Assembly: GCF_023650515.1 (NCBI RefSeq)
Contig: NZ_CP096016.1
Coordinates: forward strand, 2,730,001-2,794,000
Source: Alkalimarinus coralli
Lineage (GTDB): Bacteria > Pseudomonadota > Gammaproteobacteria > Pseudomonadales > Oleiphilaceae
Direction: 5' to 3'
DNA length: 64,000 nucleotides
Part shown: positions 13,224-21,470 of the stretch, piece by piece
Numbering within the stretch: position 1 is the stretch's first letter
Layout of the letters: each line of letters starts with the position of its first letter
The notes under the pieces: model-generated
Database searches by the model: none
Told to the model about the DNA's origin: nothing
What the model saw: only the letters and a program-made list of their open reading frames with translations
Program-made: the position numbers and the translations under genes

Positions 13224-14177
13224 CTAACCACGCGCCCGTTCTTCACTCGGTGTTAGACCATACAAGTTTCTGTATGCCGTACTGAAATGAGCCCCAGATG
13301 AAAAGCCGCAGCGTAGCGCTATATCAGCAATGCTTGCAGATCGGTTGTGCAACAAACTTCGGCCATAATCCAGCCGAATCTGCAAGTAGTACTTTGATGG
13401 AACAGAGCCCAGATATTTTTTATAAAGCCTCTCCAGTTGCCTGCGTGATATTGCAACGTGATGCGCAATATCATCCGCCGTCAATGGCTCTTCAATATTG
13501 GCTTCCATAAGATCAATCGCTTCAGCCAACTTTGGTTGCTCGTCGCGCTCGCTTGCGGACAATAGCTTTCGCTGTGATGACTCATCACCGCCCACGCGTT
13601 CTCTTACAAAATACTGTGCTAAAGCTTCACCCATATCCGCGCCTTGCTGACGACCTATCAGCATCACCATCATATCCAGTGCAGCGGTTCCGCCTTTGCA
13701 GGTAAAGCGGTCACTATCCAGCGAAAAAACGTCGTTCGACACATTAACATCAGCAAACTGTTCAATTAACTGCTGCCCTCCCCACCAGTGAATGGAGGCT
13801 TTTTTCCCTTTCAATAAACCCGCCTCTGCCAGCACATACCCTCCTGATGAAATCCCCCCTAGTGCTGAGAAATTTCGATGGTGCTTCTTCAACCAATCAG
13901 TGAGCGATTGTTCAGATGTGTGATCCGCTGGTGAGCACCCGCATATCATCAGAATACTTTCTGGCGCATAGTCGGCCAGCGGCTTATTAACGGTGCAAGA
14001 TAACCCGCCAGTAGTGGCAACCGGCTGGCCATCAAGGCTTAGATATTCGACCCGGTAGCGCTCTTCACCTTCGAGTCGGTTGCATACCAGAAGCGGCTCA
14101 ACCGCAGACGACATCGGTAACGATGAAAAACCGGGCAGCAATAGAAATGAGACCGTAATAGGGCTATTGCTCCTCAT
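13224..14177 (-). CDS. argR: AraC/GlxA-family transcriptional regulator, likely ArgR of arginine catabolism
   Basis: A 317-residue protein with an N-terminal DJ-1/PfpI-like domain (about 8-190, with the LGGISSGGYVLAEAGLL segment) and a C-terminal AraC helix-turn-helix (about 215-315, with ADDIAHHVAISRRQLERLYKKY and IADIALRCGFSSGAHFSTAY). This is the architecture of P. aeruginosa ArgR, an arginine-responsive activator of aru and aot and repressor of biosynthetic genes. It lies upstream of the ast operon in the same direction, separated by a chemoreceptor remnant. In P. aeruginosa, argR ends the aot operon. A fitting operator precedes astC. Function inferred from architecture, locus and operator. 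Confidence 0.82.
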   Translation of the reverse strand: MRSNSPITVSFLLLPGFSSLPMSSAVEPLLVCNRLEGEERYRVEYLSLDGQPVATTGGLSCTVNKPLADYAPESILMICGCSPADHTSEQSLTDWLKKHHRNFSALGGISSGGYVLAEAGLLKGKKASIHWWGGQQLIEQFADVNVSNDVFSLDSDRFTCKGGTAALDMMVMLIGRQQGADMGEALAQYFVRERVGGDESSQRKLLSASERDEQPKLAEAIDLMEANIEEPLTADDIAHHVAISRRQLERLYKKYLGSVPSKYYLQIRLDYGRSLLHNRSASIADIALRCGFSSGAHFSTAYRNLYGLTPSEERARG

Positions 14178-14375
14178 TTAGAAATACCTTTGCAGATAAC
14201 ACACCTCTCTTTTTCTGCTCGCTAAAAAACGGGCACCTACGCATTGATAACAATAGTAGTCTATATATTAGTGATATCGATTGTTTTTTAGTGGCTCATA
14301 GACTTGTTTTGATGACACGTAAAAGGAAATCATAATGGTTGATGAAATCCACAGTCTGGTGGTGCAGTTTAAGCA

Positions 14376-15488
14376 TTAAATTCGGTTGGATACATACTCT
14401 GCAATTGACAGACAGGAAGTCAGACCCGGCGACTCAATCCCCATCAGGTTCACTAACCCAGGCACTCCATGCTGTGAGACGTCCTGTATCATAAAGTCTT
14501 CTGCCTTTTCGCCCGGACCACTCAGCTTAGGCCTGATACCGGCATAAGCGGGTTGCAGTTTTGCCAGTGGAAGTTTGGGCCAATAACGCTTAATCGCCTC
14601 TTCGAAATGTTTTTTTCGAGACTCATCAACAGGGTAGTATTTCTCTGATATCCACTCTACATCCGGCCCAAAACGTGCCTGCCCTGCCAGATCCAACGTT
14701 AGGTGAACACCCAGCCCTCCAGGTTCAGGAACTGGGTAAATAAGATGCTTAAAAGGGACTCGGCCAGGCAAAGAAAAATAGTTTCCTTTTGCCATAAAAA
14801 ACGCAGGAATATACTCACTCGGAAAGTGTTTTAACGTTGACAAAACGGCAACGGCATCAAGCCCCGCACTATTCACCACTCGTTTGGCGGTCAGCTTAAA
14901 CGGGTCTTTATAACCTACTAAGAGTTCAATACCAGACTCTGCTATTTCACCCGAAATAACCGGGCTATTAAATACGCACTGCGCCCCAGCCTGCTCGGCA
15001 TCATTTTTCAAATTAAGCATTAACTGGTGGCTATCAATAATGCCAGTCACCCTAGAATGAACCGCTGCCAACGCAGATAAATCAGGTTCTAGCGATTTCA
15101 ATTGAGCGCCGTCAACGATATCGAGCTCTTCAACATCGTTAGCTCTGCCTTTTCTCAGAATGGCATCCAACTCACTCACCTGAGCATCGGTCGTGGCGAC
15201 AATGAGCTTGCCACATTGGTTGTGGGGCACCTCTCGCTGTCGACAATACTCGTACAGCTTTCGCCTTCCATCAACACAAAGCTTCGCCTTCAAGCTCCCC
15301 TTGGGATAGTAAATACCTGCATGTATCACTTCACTGTTGCGAGAAGAGGTTACACTCCCGATCTCGCCCGTGGCCTCCAACAGCCACACCTCATGCCCCA
15401 ATAGTGCCAGTTGGCGTGCAGTGGCAATACCCACAATGCCTCCGCCAATAACCACACACTCTACATGGTAGTGTTCGAGCATCAACAA
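14376..15488 (-). CDS. FAD-dependent oxidoreductase, L-2-hydroxyglutarate oxidase/dehydrogenase type
   Basis: A protein of about 368-370 residues (starts M1 or M3) of the DAO/L2HGDH (LhgO-like) family. The FAD Rossmann motif is near the start (CVVIGGGIVGIATARQLALLG). SRNSEVIHAGIYYPKGSLKAKLC is the conserved segment after it and is characteristic of LhgO relatives. The C-terminus (GIRPKLSGPGE, GIESPGLTSCLSIAEYV) completes the FAD fold. It probably oxidises L-2-hydroxyglutarate or a similar 2-hydroxy acid and passes electrons to the membrane. It is 2 nt from the upstream SDR gene, so the two form an operon. The exact substrate is not shown by the sequence. A link to arginine/glutamate catabolism is only suggested by position. 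Confidence 0.82.
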   Translation of the reverse strand: MLMLEHYHVECVVIGGGIVGIATARQLALLGHEVWLLEATGEIGSVTSSRNSEVIHAGIYYPKGSLKAKLCVDGRRKLYEYCRQREVPHNQCGKLIVATTDAQVSELDAILRKGRANDVEELDIVDGAQLKSLEPDLSALAAVHSRVTGIIDSHQLMLNLKNDAEQAGAQCVFNSPVISGEIAESGIELLVGYKDPFKLTAKRVVNSAGLDAVAVLSTLKHFPSEYIPAFFMAKGNYFSLPGRVPFKHLIYPVPEPGGLGVHLTLDLAGQARFGPDVEWISEKYYPVDESRKKHFEEAIKRYWPKLPLAKLQPAYAGIRPKLSGPGEKAEDFMIQDVSQHGVPGLVNLMGIESPGLTSCLSIAEYVSNRI

Positions 15489-15490
15489 AC

Positions 15491-16312
15491 CTACAGGGAC
15501 TTGTTTAAGAATACACCCAGAATTCGATCATATGCATCGGGAAGGAGTCTCTGGAACCAGTCAACAATCCTGGCATCAGGGCCAATCAATACACGTTTGT
15601 TCTTTTTAACGATGCCATTGATGATCGTCTCAGCGGCCTTATCGGGGGTTGTCCAGGTGAACTTATCAAACAAATTCATCGCCTCATCGCGATCCAGTGA
15701 ACCATCAATGCTTTTATAGAAGCGCGCACTTTTCGCAATATTCGTTTTAATGCCCCCCGGATGCACACAAATGGGGTTCACCGTCGTTCCTTTTAGCTCT
15801 AACCTAAGAGCCTCCGTAAACCCTTTTACAGCAAACTTACTGGCGTTATACGCAGACTGTGCTGGCACTGAAATTAAACCAAATATACTCGAAATATTAA
15901 CAATATAAGCTTCGCTAGAGCGCTTTAGATAAGGTAAAAATGCCTTGGTACCATAAACAACGCCCCAGAAGTTAATATCCATAACCCACTCAAAATCGTC
16001 ATAGCTCATATCTTCTACGGTTTCACTGAGCGCAACTCCTGCATTATTGATAACAACATCTACTCGACCAAAGTCTTTATATACTTGATCTGCAAGCTCA
16101 TAAACCGCTTTTTTATCGCTTACATCCAATGGGTAACAGCGGATGCTCAGTGCGTTATCCGATAACATGTTGGCCGTTTCGTTTAAGCTATCCTCACTTA
16201 AATCAACTAACGCAAGGGCGGCACCTTTCAGTGCCATAGACTTGGCCAACCCTCTTCCAATACCTGATCCTGCGCCAGTAATAACAATCGTTTTACCTGA
16301 AAAATTTTTCAT
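15491..16312 (-). CDS. Short-chain dehydrogenase/reductase (SDR)
   Basis: A classical SDR of 273 residues. The cofactor motif is TGAGSGIGRG (about residues 11-20), with NNAGV near 85-90. The catalytic serine and tyrosine are in NISSIFG and SAYNASKFAVKG. The C-terminal extension carries TWTTPDKAAETIINGIVKKNKRVLIG, typical of a subgroup annotated as SDR-family oxidoreductases of lipid or alcohol metabolism. I use the ATG at 16312 because it gives the standard N-terminus (KNFSGKTIVITGAG). A longer frame to 16447 reads through the AraC remnant. Substrate unknown; co-transcribed with the FAD oxidoreductase. Confidence 0.88.
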   Translation of the reverse strand: MKNFSGKTIVITGAGSGIGRGLAKSMALKGAALALVDLSEDSLNETANMLSDNALSIRCYPLDVSDKKAVYELADQVYKDFGRVDVVINNAGVALSETVEDMSYDDFEWVMDINFWGVVYGTKAFLPYLKRSSEAYIVNISSIFGLISVPAQSAYNASKFAVKGFTEALRLELKGTTVNPICVHPGGIKTNIAKSARFYKSIDGSLDRDEAMNLFDKFTWTTPDKAAETIINGIVKKNKRVLIGPDARIVDWFQRLLPDAYDRILGVFLNKSL

Positions 16313-16322
16313 TATTTTATTC

Positions 16323-16735
16323 TCACGGTTGTTTTTTATAGTTTTTTGGAGACTCCCCCGTCCACCGTTTAAAGGCTCGGGTAAAACATCGTCTATTTGC
16401 AAACCCCAAAGACTCGCTGACTTCTTCAACGCTTTTTCCTGCGGCAAAGAAGCACTTTGTTAAATCAAGCCTAGCACTATCTTGCAAGCTTATGTAGCAA
16501 GTGTTTTCTTCCTTCAGTTTGCGCTGTAAAGTACGCCGACTCATATTAAGCTCTGCCGCCATCTGTTCGATAGTGCAGCAAATTTGTTCAGGCTTTTCAC
16601 GCCAAACCAGCTTTATTCTTGTAGCAATAAGGCAGAGATCAAGTGCCATACAAAAACTCCAGATCACGGAATTTACGCGTTCAGTCAGGAAGATTTGAAC
16701 ACTGCGGAGAGTATTACCAATCCAACGCCTGCACT
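16323..16735 (-). pseudogene. Truncated AraC-family regulator (C-terminal DNA-binding domain only)
   Basis: The frame ends at 16323, 10 nt before the SDR start, and encodes an AraC helix-turn-helix (MAAELNMSRRTLQRKLKEE and VEEVSESLGFANRRCFTRAFKRWTG). It resembles the C-terminus of OruR-type regulators, normally about 330 residues. Homologous-looking sequence continues upstream without an ATG to a stop near 16735, with only about 135 codons open. The sensing domain is missing. It may be expressed as a short protein from a GTG at 16667 or an ATG at 16649, but it more likely is a remnant of the regulator of the SDR/oxidoreductase pair. Confidence 0.7.
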
Positions 16736-16918
16736 ACTATTCTATGTGGCTGATGAGTGGATTAATCAACCCTTTTATATCAATAATCATTATTTTTTGC
16801 GAAGGTCATAAAAACCTGAGCTCTGCCTGATACAGAATAGACAACTAAAGTTGATGAGGGATAGAATACCAGCCATACTCTGCACATATAATAAACTCAG
16901 ACAAACACCGGAGCTGTG

Positions 16919-17338
16919 ATGTCGGATAAGAAGCAATTCACTATCGTAATGCTAATTGCGTCATTCTTTGTTGCGTGGATTGTCTATAGCAACATGTCTA
17001 TTATTTTTATTAATAATATTGTGCTTGAAGATAAAGAACTTGGCGAATATCCCTACCCTTTTCGTATTCTAAGAAAAGACGCAAATACGGCAGTAATGGG
17101 TACCCTTAGGTCAGCTGATGTACCCGCATCAATCGCACTACGGCTTCTATTTCCCGAGCTTGAAAACTCTGCTGATAACAGTAAGCAGATGCAATACGCC
17201 CAAAAAGAAATGGCCAGACTGCAGGCAAAAGCAAAGAGTATCGTCTTGTCCAACTCCGGGTTTGAAAACGTTAGATGGGAAATAGATGAAAACTGGTTCA
17301 GGGTTCAAGGCATCAAGCCTAAGAAACGCGCCTCCTGA
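16919..17338 (+). CDS. Small membrane-anchored protein of unknown function
   Basis: A 139-residue protein not recognised as a known family. One hydrophobic segment near the N-terminus (about 7-31, FTIVMLIASFFVAWIVYSN) would act as a membrane anchor. The rest is charged and probably periplasmic, with a helical stretch (KQMQYAQKEMARLQAKAKS) and a basic end (KPKKRAS). A GGAG lies 5 nt before the ATG at 16919; the GTG at 16916 is too close to it. The stop codon lies in a hairpin (GCCTCCT/AGGAGGC). It stands alone between two genes on the other strand. Confidence 0.65.
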   Translation: MSDKKQFTIVMLIASFFVAWIVYSNMSIIFINNIVLEDKELGEYPYPFRILRKDANTAVMGTLRSADVPASIALRLLFPELENSADNSKQMQYAQKEMARLQAKAKSIVLSNSGFENVRWEIDENWFRVQGIKPKKRAS

Positions 17339-17347
17339 GCAGGAGGC
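17330..17347. terminator. Hairpin overlapping the stop codon of the 139-residue gene
   Basis: GCCTCCT, a 4-nt loop and AGGAGGC form a perfect 7-bp stem that contains the TGA. There is no T-run after it. A second, weaker hairpin (TCTGCC/GGCAGA, about 17389-17410) lies before the convergent lipoprotein gene. Terminator function possible, not certain. Confidence 0.4.
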
Positions 17348-17433
17348 AGAGTTCTAAGCCGCCCCCTCTAGTGCAGGGTATCTGCCATAGCACGAAGCAT
17401 TACGGCAGATTAAAGCCCCTGTTTTTAAGTACA

Positions 17434-17949
17434 TCAGAACATTGATGAGGGATAACCTTCAAATAATTCGTCCACCGCTTCATCTACGCCGATCTGGGTA
17501 ACATCTTCAATTGTTATCCCCGTTATGTCACTGATAGACGATGCCTTCCAGATGACCCTGTCTGCTTTAGTGTCTATTATGTTAACCAACAAAGAACCTT
17601 CGTTAACCGGCTCCATTTGGCTGCGGGTATATACCCCCTTCCCAGTACTGATTTGTTCCAGTTTCATCTCCTGACCACGCTCTATATGAGTAGCATACCG
17701 AATCAACAAATCTGCCTTACCATTCATCCTATGGCTCAGGCCTTTATCAGCCATGGCTCCAATTATCCCATTTTCAATCATGGTATTAAGCCCTGCAGCT
17801 TGATGATCTTGCTGGATCGCTTCAATAGTATAAGTTTTATAACTATCAAATGGCGCAGTTTCATCATACGTCATCTGTACATTTCGGCGTGACGAAGAAG
17901 CGCATGCCGCTAAAACAATACACAAAAGAACACAAATAATTTGCTTCAT
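17434..17949 (-). CDS. DUF4136-like lipoprotein
   Basis: A 171-residue lipoprotein. The signal peptide ends in a lipobox (VLAAC, cysteine at about 16). The mature part matches the DUF4136 pattern: DYDETAPFDSYKTYT-like start (MTYDETAPFDSYKTY), ADLLIRY in the middle, and a GSLLVNIIDTKADRVIWKASS strand typical of the family's end. It is likely attached to the outer or inner membrane, facing the periplasm. No function is established for the family, and it is a single-gene unit here. Confidence 0.78.
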   Translation of the reverse strand: MKQIICVLLCIVLAACASSSRRNVQMTYDETAPFDSYKTYTIEAIQQDHQAAGLNTMIENGIIGAMADKGLSHRMNGKADLLIRYATHIERGQEMKLEQISTGKGVYTRSQMEPVNEGSLLVNIIDTKADRVIWKASSISDITGITIEDVTQIGVDEAVDELFEGYPSSMF

Positions 17950-18194
17950 TTTTTAACTCCCTGTTTTCTCGTTAAACTTGTTATTATTTCACTCACCAAA
18001 AGGCTACTGCGAGCTGACTATACTACAAACAAACACTAATAAAAGTGTTAGATTTTGAATGAGCCATAATAAATTGAATTTCACTCATGTAGGAAGCGTA
18101 AATCCCCCCTGCAGACAAAAAATAATCACACCGTAAATCAAAACCAGTATAGTATTATGCCCCGCTCAATCAGAATGTTCCGTAGAGGCTATAA

Positions 18195-19193
18195 ATGGTA
18201 GATACTTTAGATCAGTCACACCCATATAATGATCTAAAACCCGAAACAGTTATCGATGCTGTCGAGAGCCTCGGCATCTTGAGTGACGCCCGTATATTTC
18301 CTCTGAATAGCTATGAGAACAGGGTTTATCAAGTGGGTGTAGAAGAAGATATCCCTGTTATCGCGAAGTTTTATCGCCCCGGCCGCTGGAGCGACTCAGC
18401 TATACTCGAAGAACATCAGTTCTCTTGGGAGCTTTTCGATCACGAGCTTCCTGTGGTGCCACCGATAAAAAGCGAAGACGGCAAAACACTGCACCAATAC
18501 CAGGGATTTAATTTCGCAATATTCAAACGGCAAGGCGGACATGCGCCTGAACTGGATAACCTTGACAGCCTGTTCCTGATTGGTCGTTATCTTGGAAGAA
18601 TGCACGCCGTGGGAGCACAAACTCAGTTCAAGCATCGTCCTACAATTACAGTAGACGAATGGGGAGTCGCCAGCAGAGAGTACTTACTCTGCCATAATTT
18701 CATACCTCAAGAGTTGAAGCTTGCCTATGAAACATTAACACGGGATTTACTGAATAAAGTGAGCACGACCTGGGGCCACTTGCCTGATTTAAATACGTTC
18801 CGAATCCATGGTGACTGCCATGGCGGGAACATGCTTTGGCGAAATGAGCGCCCTCATTTCGTTGACTTCGACGACTGTCGGAACGGCCCCGCAATCCAGG
18901 ATATCTGGCTACTCCTTTCTGGAGACAGGCATCAGAAAACCGCTCAATTGTCAGAAATTGCCGAAGGCTATAACGAGTTTTTTGACTTTGAGCCCGCACA
19001 ACTACTCTTGGTTGAGGCGCTTAGAACGCTAAGAATTATGAACTATAGTGCCTGGCTGGCCAAGCGCTGGGACGACCCGGCATTCCCTCACCATTTTCCA
19101 TGGTTTAATACAGAACGTTTCTGGGCCGAGCACATATTAGAGCTACGCGAGCAACTTGCAGCGCTCGACGAAGAACCATTAAAACTATTTTAG
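18195..19193 (+). CDS. srkA: Stress response serine/threonine kinase SrkA (YihE/RdoA)
   Basis: A 332-residue kinase of the APH/choline-kinase fold. The nucleotide-binding region is NRVYQVGVEEDIPVIAKFYRPGRW, the catalytic loop is IHGDCHGGNMLW (near 203-214) and the metal aspartate is in HFVDFDDCRNGPAIQD. This matches E. coli SrkA (328 residues), which phosphorylates proteins and protects against stress-induced death, in the cytoplasm. In E. coli it is paired with dsbA; here it is alone. Its stop codon is overlapped by copy 1 of a dispersed palindromic repeat. Confidence 0.93.
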   Translation: MVDTLDQSHPYNDLKPETVIDAVESLGILSDARIFPLNSYENRVYQVGVEEDIPVIAKFYRPGRWSDSAILEEHQFSWELFDHELPVVPPIKSEDGKTLHQYQGFNFAIFKRQGGHAPELDNLDSLFLIGRYLGRMHAVGAQTQFKHRPTITVDEWGVASREYLLCHNFIPQELKLAYETLTRDLLNKVSTTWGHLPDLNTFRIHGDCHGGNMLWRNERPHFVDFDDCRNGPAIQDIWLLLSGDRHQKTAQLSEIAEGYNEFFDFEPAQLLLVEALRTLRIMNYSAWLAKRWDDPAFPHHFPWFNTERFWAEHILELREQLAALDEEPLKLF

Positions 19194-19332
19194 AGACCTT
19201 TTCACGACGTTATGAGCGAAGCAAAGACAAGGCAAAAAATGACGAAAAAGCGCAGTTTATAAGTAATAAATGAGCATTTTGAGCCATTTTTTAACGCTGT
19301 ATTTGCGAGCGCAGTAGTCATGCGAAGGTCTC
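19193..19332. repeat. Dispersed imperfect-palindrome repeat, copy 1 (after srkA)
   Basis: A 140-bp element bounded by perfect inverted ends GAGACCTT/AAGGTCTC. Its core has GCGAAGCAAAGACAAGGCAA, AAAATGACGAAAAAGCGCAG and CCATTTTTTAACGCTGTATT. It shares long identical runs with 32810-32972 and 56766-56927. The left end overlaps the srkA stop codon. Confidence 0.92.
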
Positions 19333-19396
19333 TTTTAATTAATCCAAATACTAAGTTTTTTAACTTAGCTTTACCAGCAGAGCTTTGGAGCGTTTT

Positions 19397-19717
19397 ATGT
19401 CAGACACTCAAACAACCTCGAATGATGACAAGGTTAGCAAAAACACACTGATTATATCCGTTATCTGCGCGGTGCTGGTTACCATCACCGCACTAGAGTT
19501 CACAGGGAAAATTAAACACAACGAAGCAAAAGACGAGCAGCCTATAAGCAGCTACCAAGCCATCCTGATTAAAAAAGGAGAAGAGCACCTGATCTCTCGA
19601 AAACCATCCAACCAGACGGCCCAGTGCATTGATGGGTATTTGTTTATTCAGTCAGACGATGACGCAGCATTGCAAGGTCTTATTGTCGATTATAAAAACC
19701 GTGGCGTTCGCTGCTAA
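19397..19717 (+). CDS. Small single-span membrane protein of unknown function
   Basis: A 106-residue protein with a hydrophilic N-terminus, one membrane span (about 18-38, NTLIISVICAVLVTITALEF) and a soluble C-terminus. It ends in CIDGYLFIQSDDDAALQGLIVDYKNRGVRC, which holds its two cysteines. These could form a disulphide if periplasmic. The ATG at 19397 has GGAG 6 nt upstream; a TTG at 19385 would include that ribosome site and is less likely. It lies 14 nt before the EamA transporter gene, so probably co-transcribed. Family not recognised. Confidence 0.7.
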   Translation: MSDTQTTSNDDKVSKNTLIISVICAVLVTITALEFTGKIKHNEAKDEQPISSYQAILIKKGEEHLISRKPSNQTAQCIDGYLFIQSDDDAALQGLIVDYKNRGVRC

Positions 19718-19731
19718 GCAGTTATTAACAT

Positions 19732-20634
19732 ATGAAAAAATCAAACCTGCAATCTAATACACTACTTTTGATAACCGCCGCTATCTGGGGGTTTGCATTT
19801 GTATTTCAACGCACAGGAATGGAGCATATTGGCCCATTCACGTTCAATGCAGCTCGCTTTACGTTGGGTACAATTTCATTAATCCCCGTATGGTGGTGGC
19901 TTTCCTCTCGTTCGGACGAGAAATCATCCGGCATGGTATTTTTTTATGGTGCTATTGCCGGTCTTTTCCTCTTTGCAGGGTCAACATTTCAACAGGTCGG
20001 CATTCAATATACCACCGCAGGAAAAGCAGGGTTTATCACCGGCCTTTATATCGTGATTGTTCCGGTCATAGCTCTGTTCTTTGGTCAGTACACGCGAAAA
20101 GAAACCTGGGTGGGCTGTATACTTGCTCTGGTCGGCCTATACCTTTTAAGCGTAACGGATGACTTAACACTGGAGTATGGTGATACCCTAGTCTTGATAG
20201 GTGCCCTCTTCTGGGCCGGGCATGTATTGGTTATTGCCAAGTATTCACCTAAAGTTTCAGCGATTGCACTGTCTGTAGTCCAGTTCGCAGTTTGTGCCAT
20301 GCTAAGCTTTATTACCGCATTATTCACTGAAACAATTGAGGTTTCCAGTGTCATGCTCGCAGGGGAATCCATTCTCTTTACCGGGCTTTTATCAGTAGGC
20401 GTTGCCTACACACTGCAAGTTATTGCGCAGCAAAATGCACACCCCGCTCACGCCGCCATCATATTAAGCCTTGAGTCTCTCTTTGCGGCTATTGGTGGCT
20501 GGATGCTGCTCGATGAATTGCTTTCCACTAAGGCGCTCATAGGTTGCGCTCTCATGTTACTTGGGATGGTCATCTCGCAAATAAAGCTATTCAAGATCCC
20601 TTCGACAATTGGGGAAAAACCGTCAGTAGGCTAA
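19732..20634 (+). CDS. EamA/DMT-family transporter
   Basis: A 300-residue inner-membrane protein with about ten hydrophobic spans and two EamA repeats (about 8-140 and 150-285). The N-terminus, LLITAAIWGFAFVFQRTGMEHIGP, is typical. The second repeat ends with LESLFAAIGGWMLLDELLS, the EamA signature glutamate region. Drug/metabolite exporters of this group carry diverse small molecules, and the substrate cannot be predicted. Possible operon with the small membrane protein upstream. Confidence 0.88.
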   Translation: MKKSNLQSNTLLLITAAIWGFAFVFQRTGMEHIGPFTFNAARFTLGTISLIPVWWWLSSRSDEKSSGMVFFYGAIAGLFLFAGSTFQQVGIQYTTAGKAGFITGLYIVIVPVIALFFGQYTRKETWVGCILALVGLYLLSVTDDLTLEYGDTLVLIGALFWAGHVLVIAKYSPKVSAIALSVVQFAVCAMLSFITALFTETIEVSSVMLAGESILFTGLLSVGVAYTLQVIAQQNAHPAHAAIILSLESLFAAIGGWMLLDELLSTKALIGCALMLLGMVISQIKLFKIPSTIGEKPSVG

Positions 20635-20709
20635 AATGACACTTGAGCGTTTTAGAGTCACGATAAATCATGCGCAATAGCGTCTTAACATTATATCTTT
20701 GGTAACAAA

Positions 20710-21444
20710 ATGGTAGATCAACAACCCGACAACATTTACGCCTCTCCCTTAGACCGCGTCACAGACTTTGCATTTGATGATGCTGTTGCCAGAGTATTCC
20801 CTGATATGATTCAAAGATCGGTTCCAGGCTATACCACAATCATTCCTATGATTGGGCTTATTACCGAACGCTACGCAAAACCTGACACCAACTGTTACGA
20901 TCTTGGCTGTTCTTTGGGAGCCTCTACCCTTGCAATGCGCCACGGGCTCAAAAACACCCAGTGCAAGCTTGTAGCAATCGACAACTCAGAGGCCATGATT
21001 AAGCGATGTGAGCACTATATAGAACTCGATAATGGAGCCACGCCAGTAGACCTTCGCTGTGATGATATTCGAAACATTACGATTGAAAATGCATCCGTTG
21101 TGACGCTAAATTTTACGCTTCAGTTTATTAGGCAGGCAGACCGCCCCAAAATGCTAAAAAGCATAGCAAACGGCCTGCGCAAGGGTGGCGCACTTATCCT
21201 GTCTGAAAAAGTTCACTTCAGTCCTACAGCAGAGCAAGAGGCACTCGAAGCATTGCACTACGATTTTAAAAGAGCGAACGGGTATAGTGACCTTGAAATC
21301 AGCCAGAAGCGGTCTGCGCTAGAGCAAGTGCTTATTCCTGAAACAATAGAAGAGCATAAACAGCGCCTTTTGGATTCTGGTTTTTCAGAAGCACTAGTTT
21401 GGTATCAGTGCTTCAACTTTGTATCATTTCTGGCAATCAAATAA
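20710..21444 (+). CDS. cmoA: Carboxy-S-adenosyl-L-methionine synthase CmoA
   Basis: A 244-residue SAM-dependent enzyme that uses prephenate to make carboxy-SAM. Family features are the N-terminal DRVTDFAFDDAVARVFPDMIQRSVPGY, the SAM motif YDLGCSLGASTLAMR (near 62-77) and LIGLITERYA-like (MIGLITERYA). The product feeds the next gene, cmoB, for wobble uridine modification (cmo5U34) in tRNA. It ends 26 nt before the CmoB start. Confidence 0.96.
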   Translation: MVDQQPDNIYASPLDRVTDFAFDDAVARVFPDMIQRSVPGYTTIIPMIGLITERYAKPDTNCYDLGCSLGASTLAMRHGLKNTQCKLVAIDNSEAMIKRCEHYIELDNGATPVDLRCDDIRNITIENASVVTLNFTLQFIRQADRPKMLKSIANGLRKGGALILSEKVHFSPTAEQEALEALHYDFKRANGYSDLEISQKRSALEQVLIPETIEEHKQRLLDSGFSEALVWYQCFNFVSFLAIK

Positions 21445-21470
21445 TTTCCTGTAATATTATCAACTGGCTT

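Noticed and set aside
16584-16811. 75-codon + strand frame opposite the AraC remnant
   Set aside because: It is antisense to the helix-turn-helix coding frame over much of its length, and lacks a good start site or known motif.
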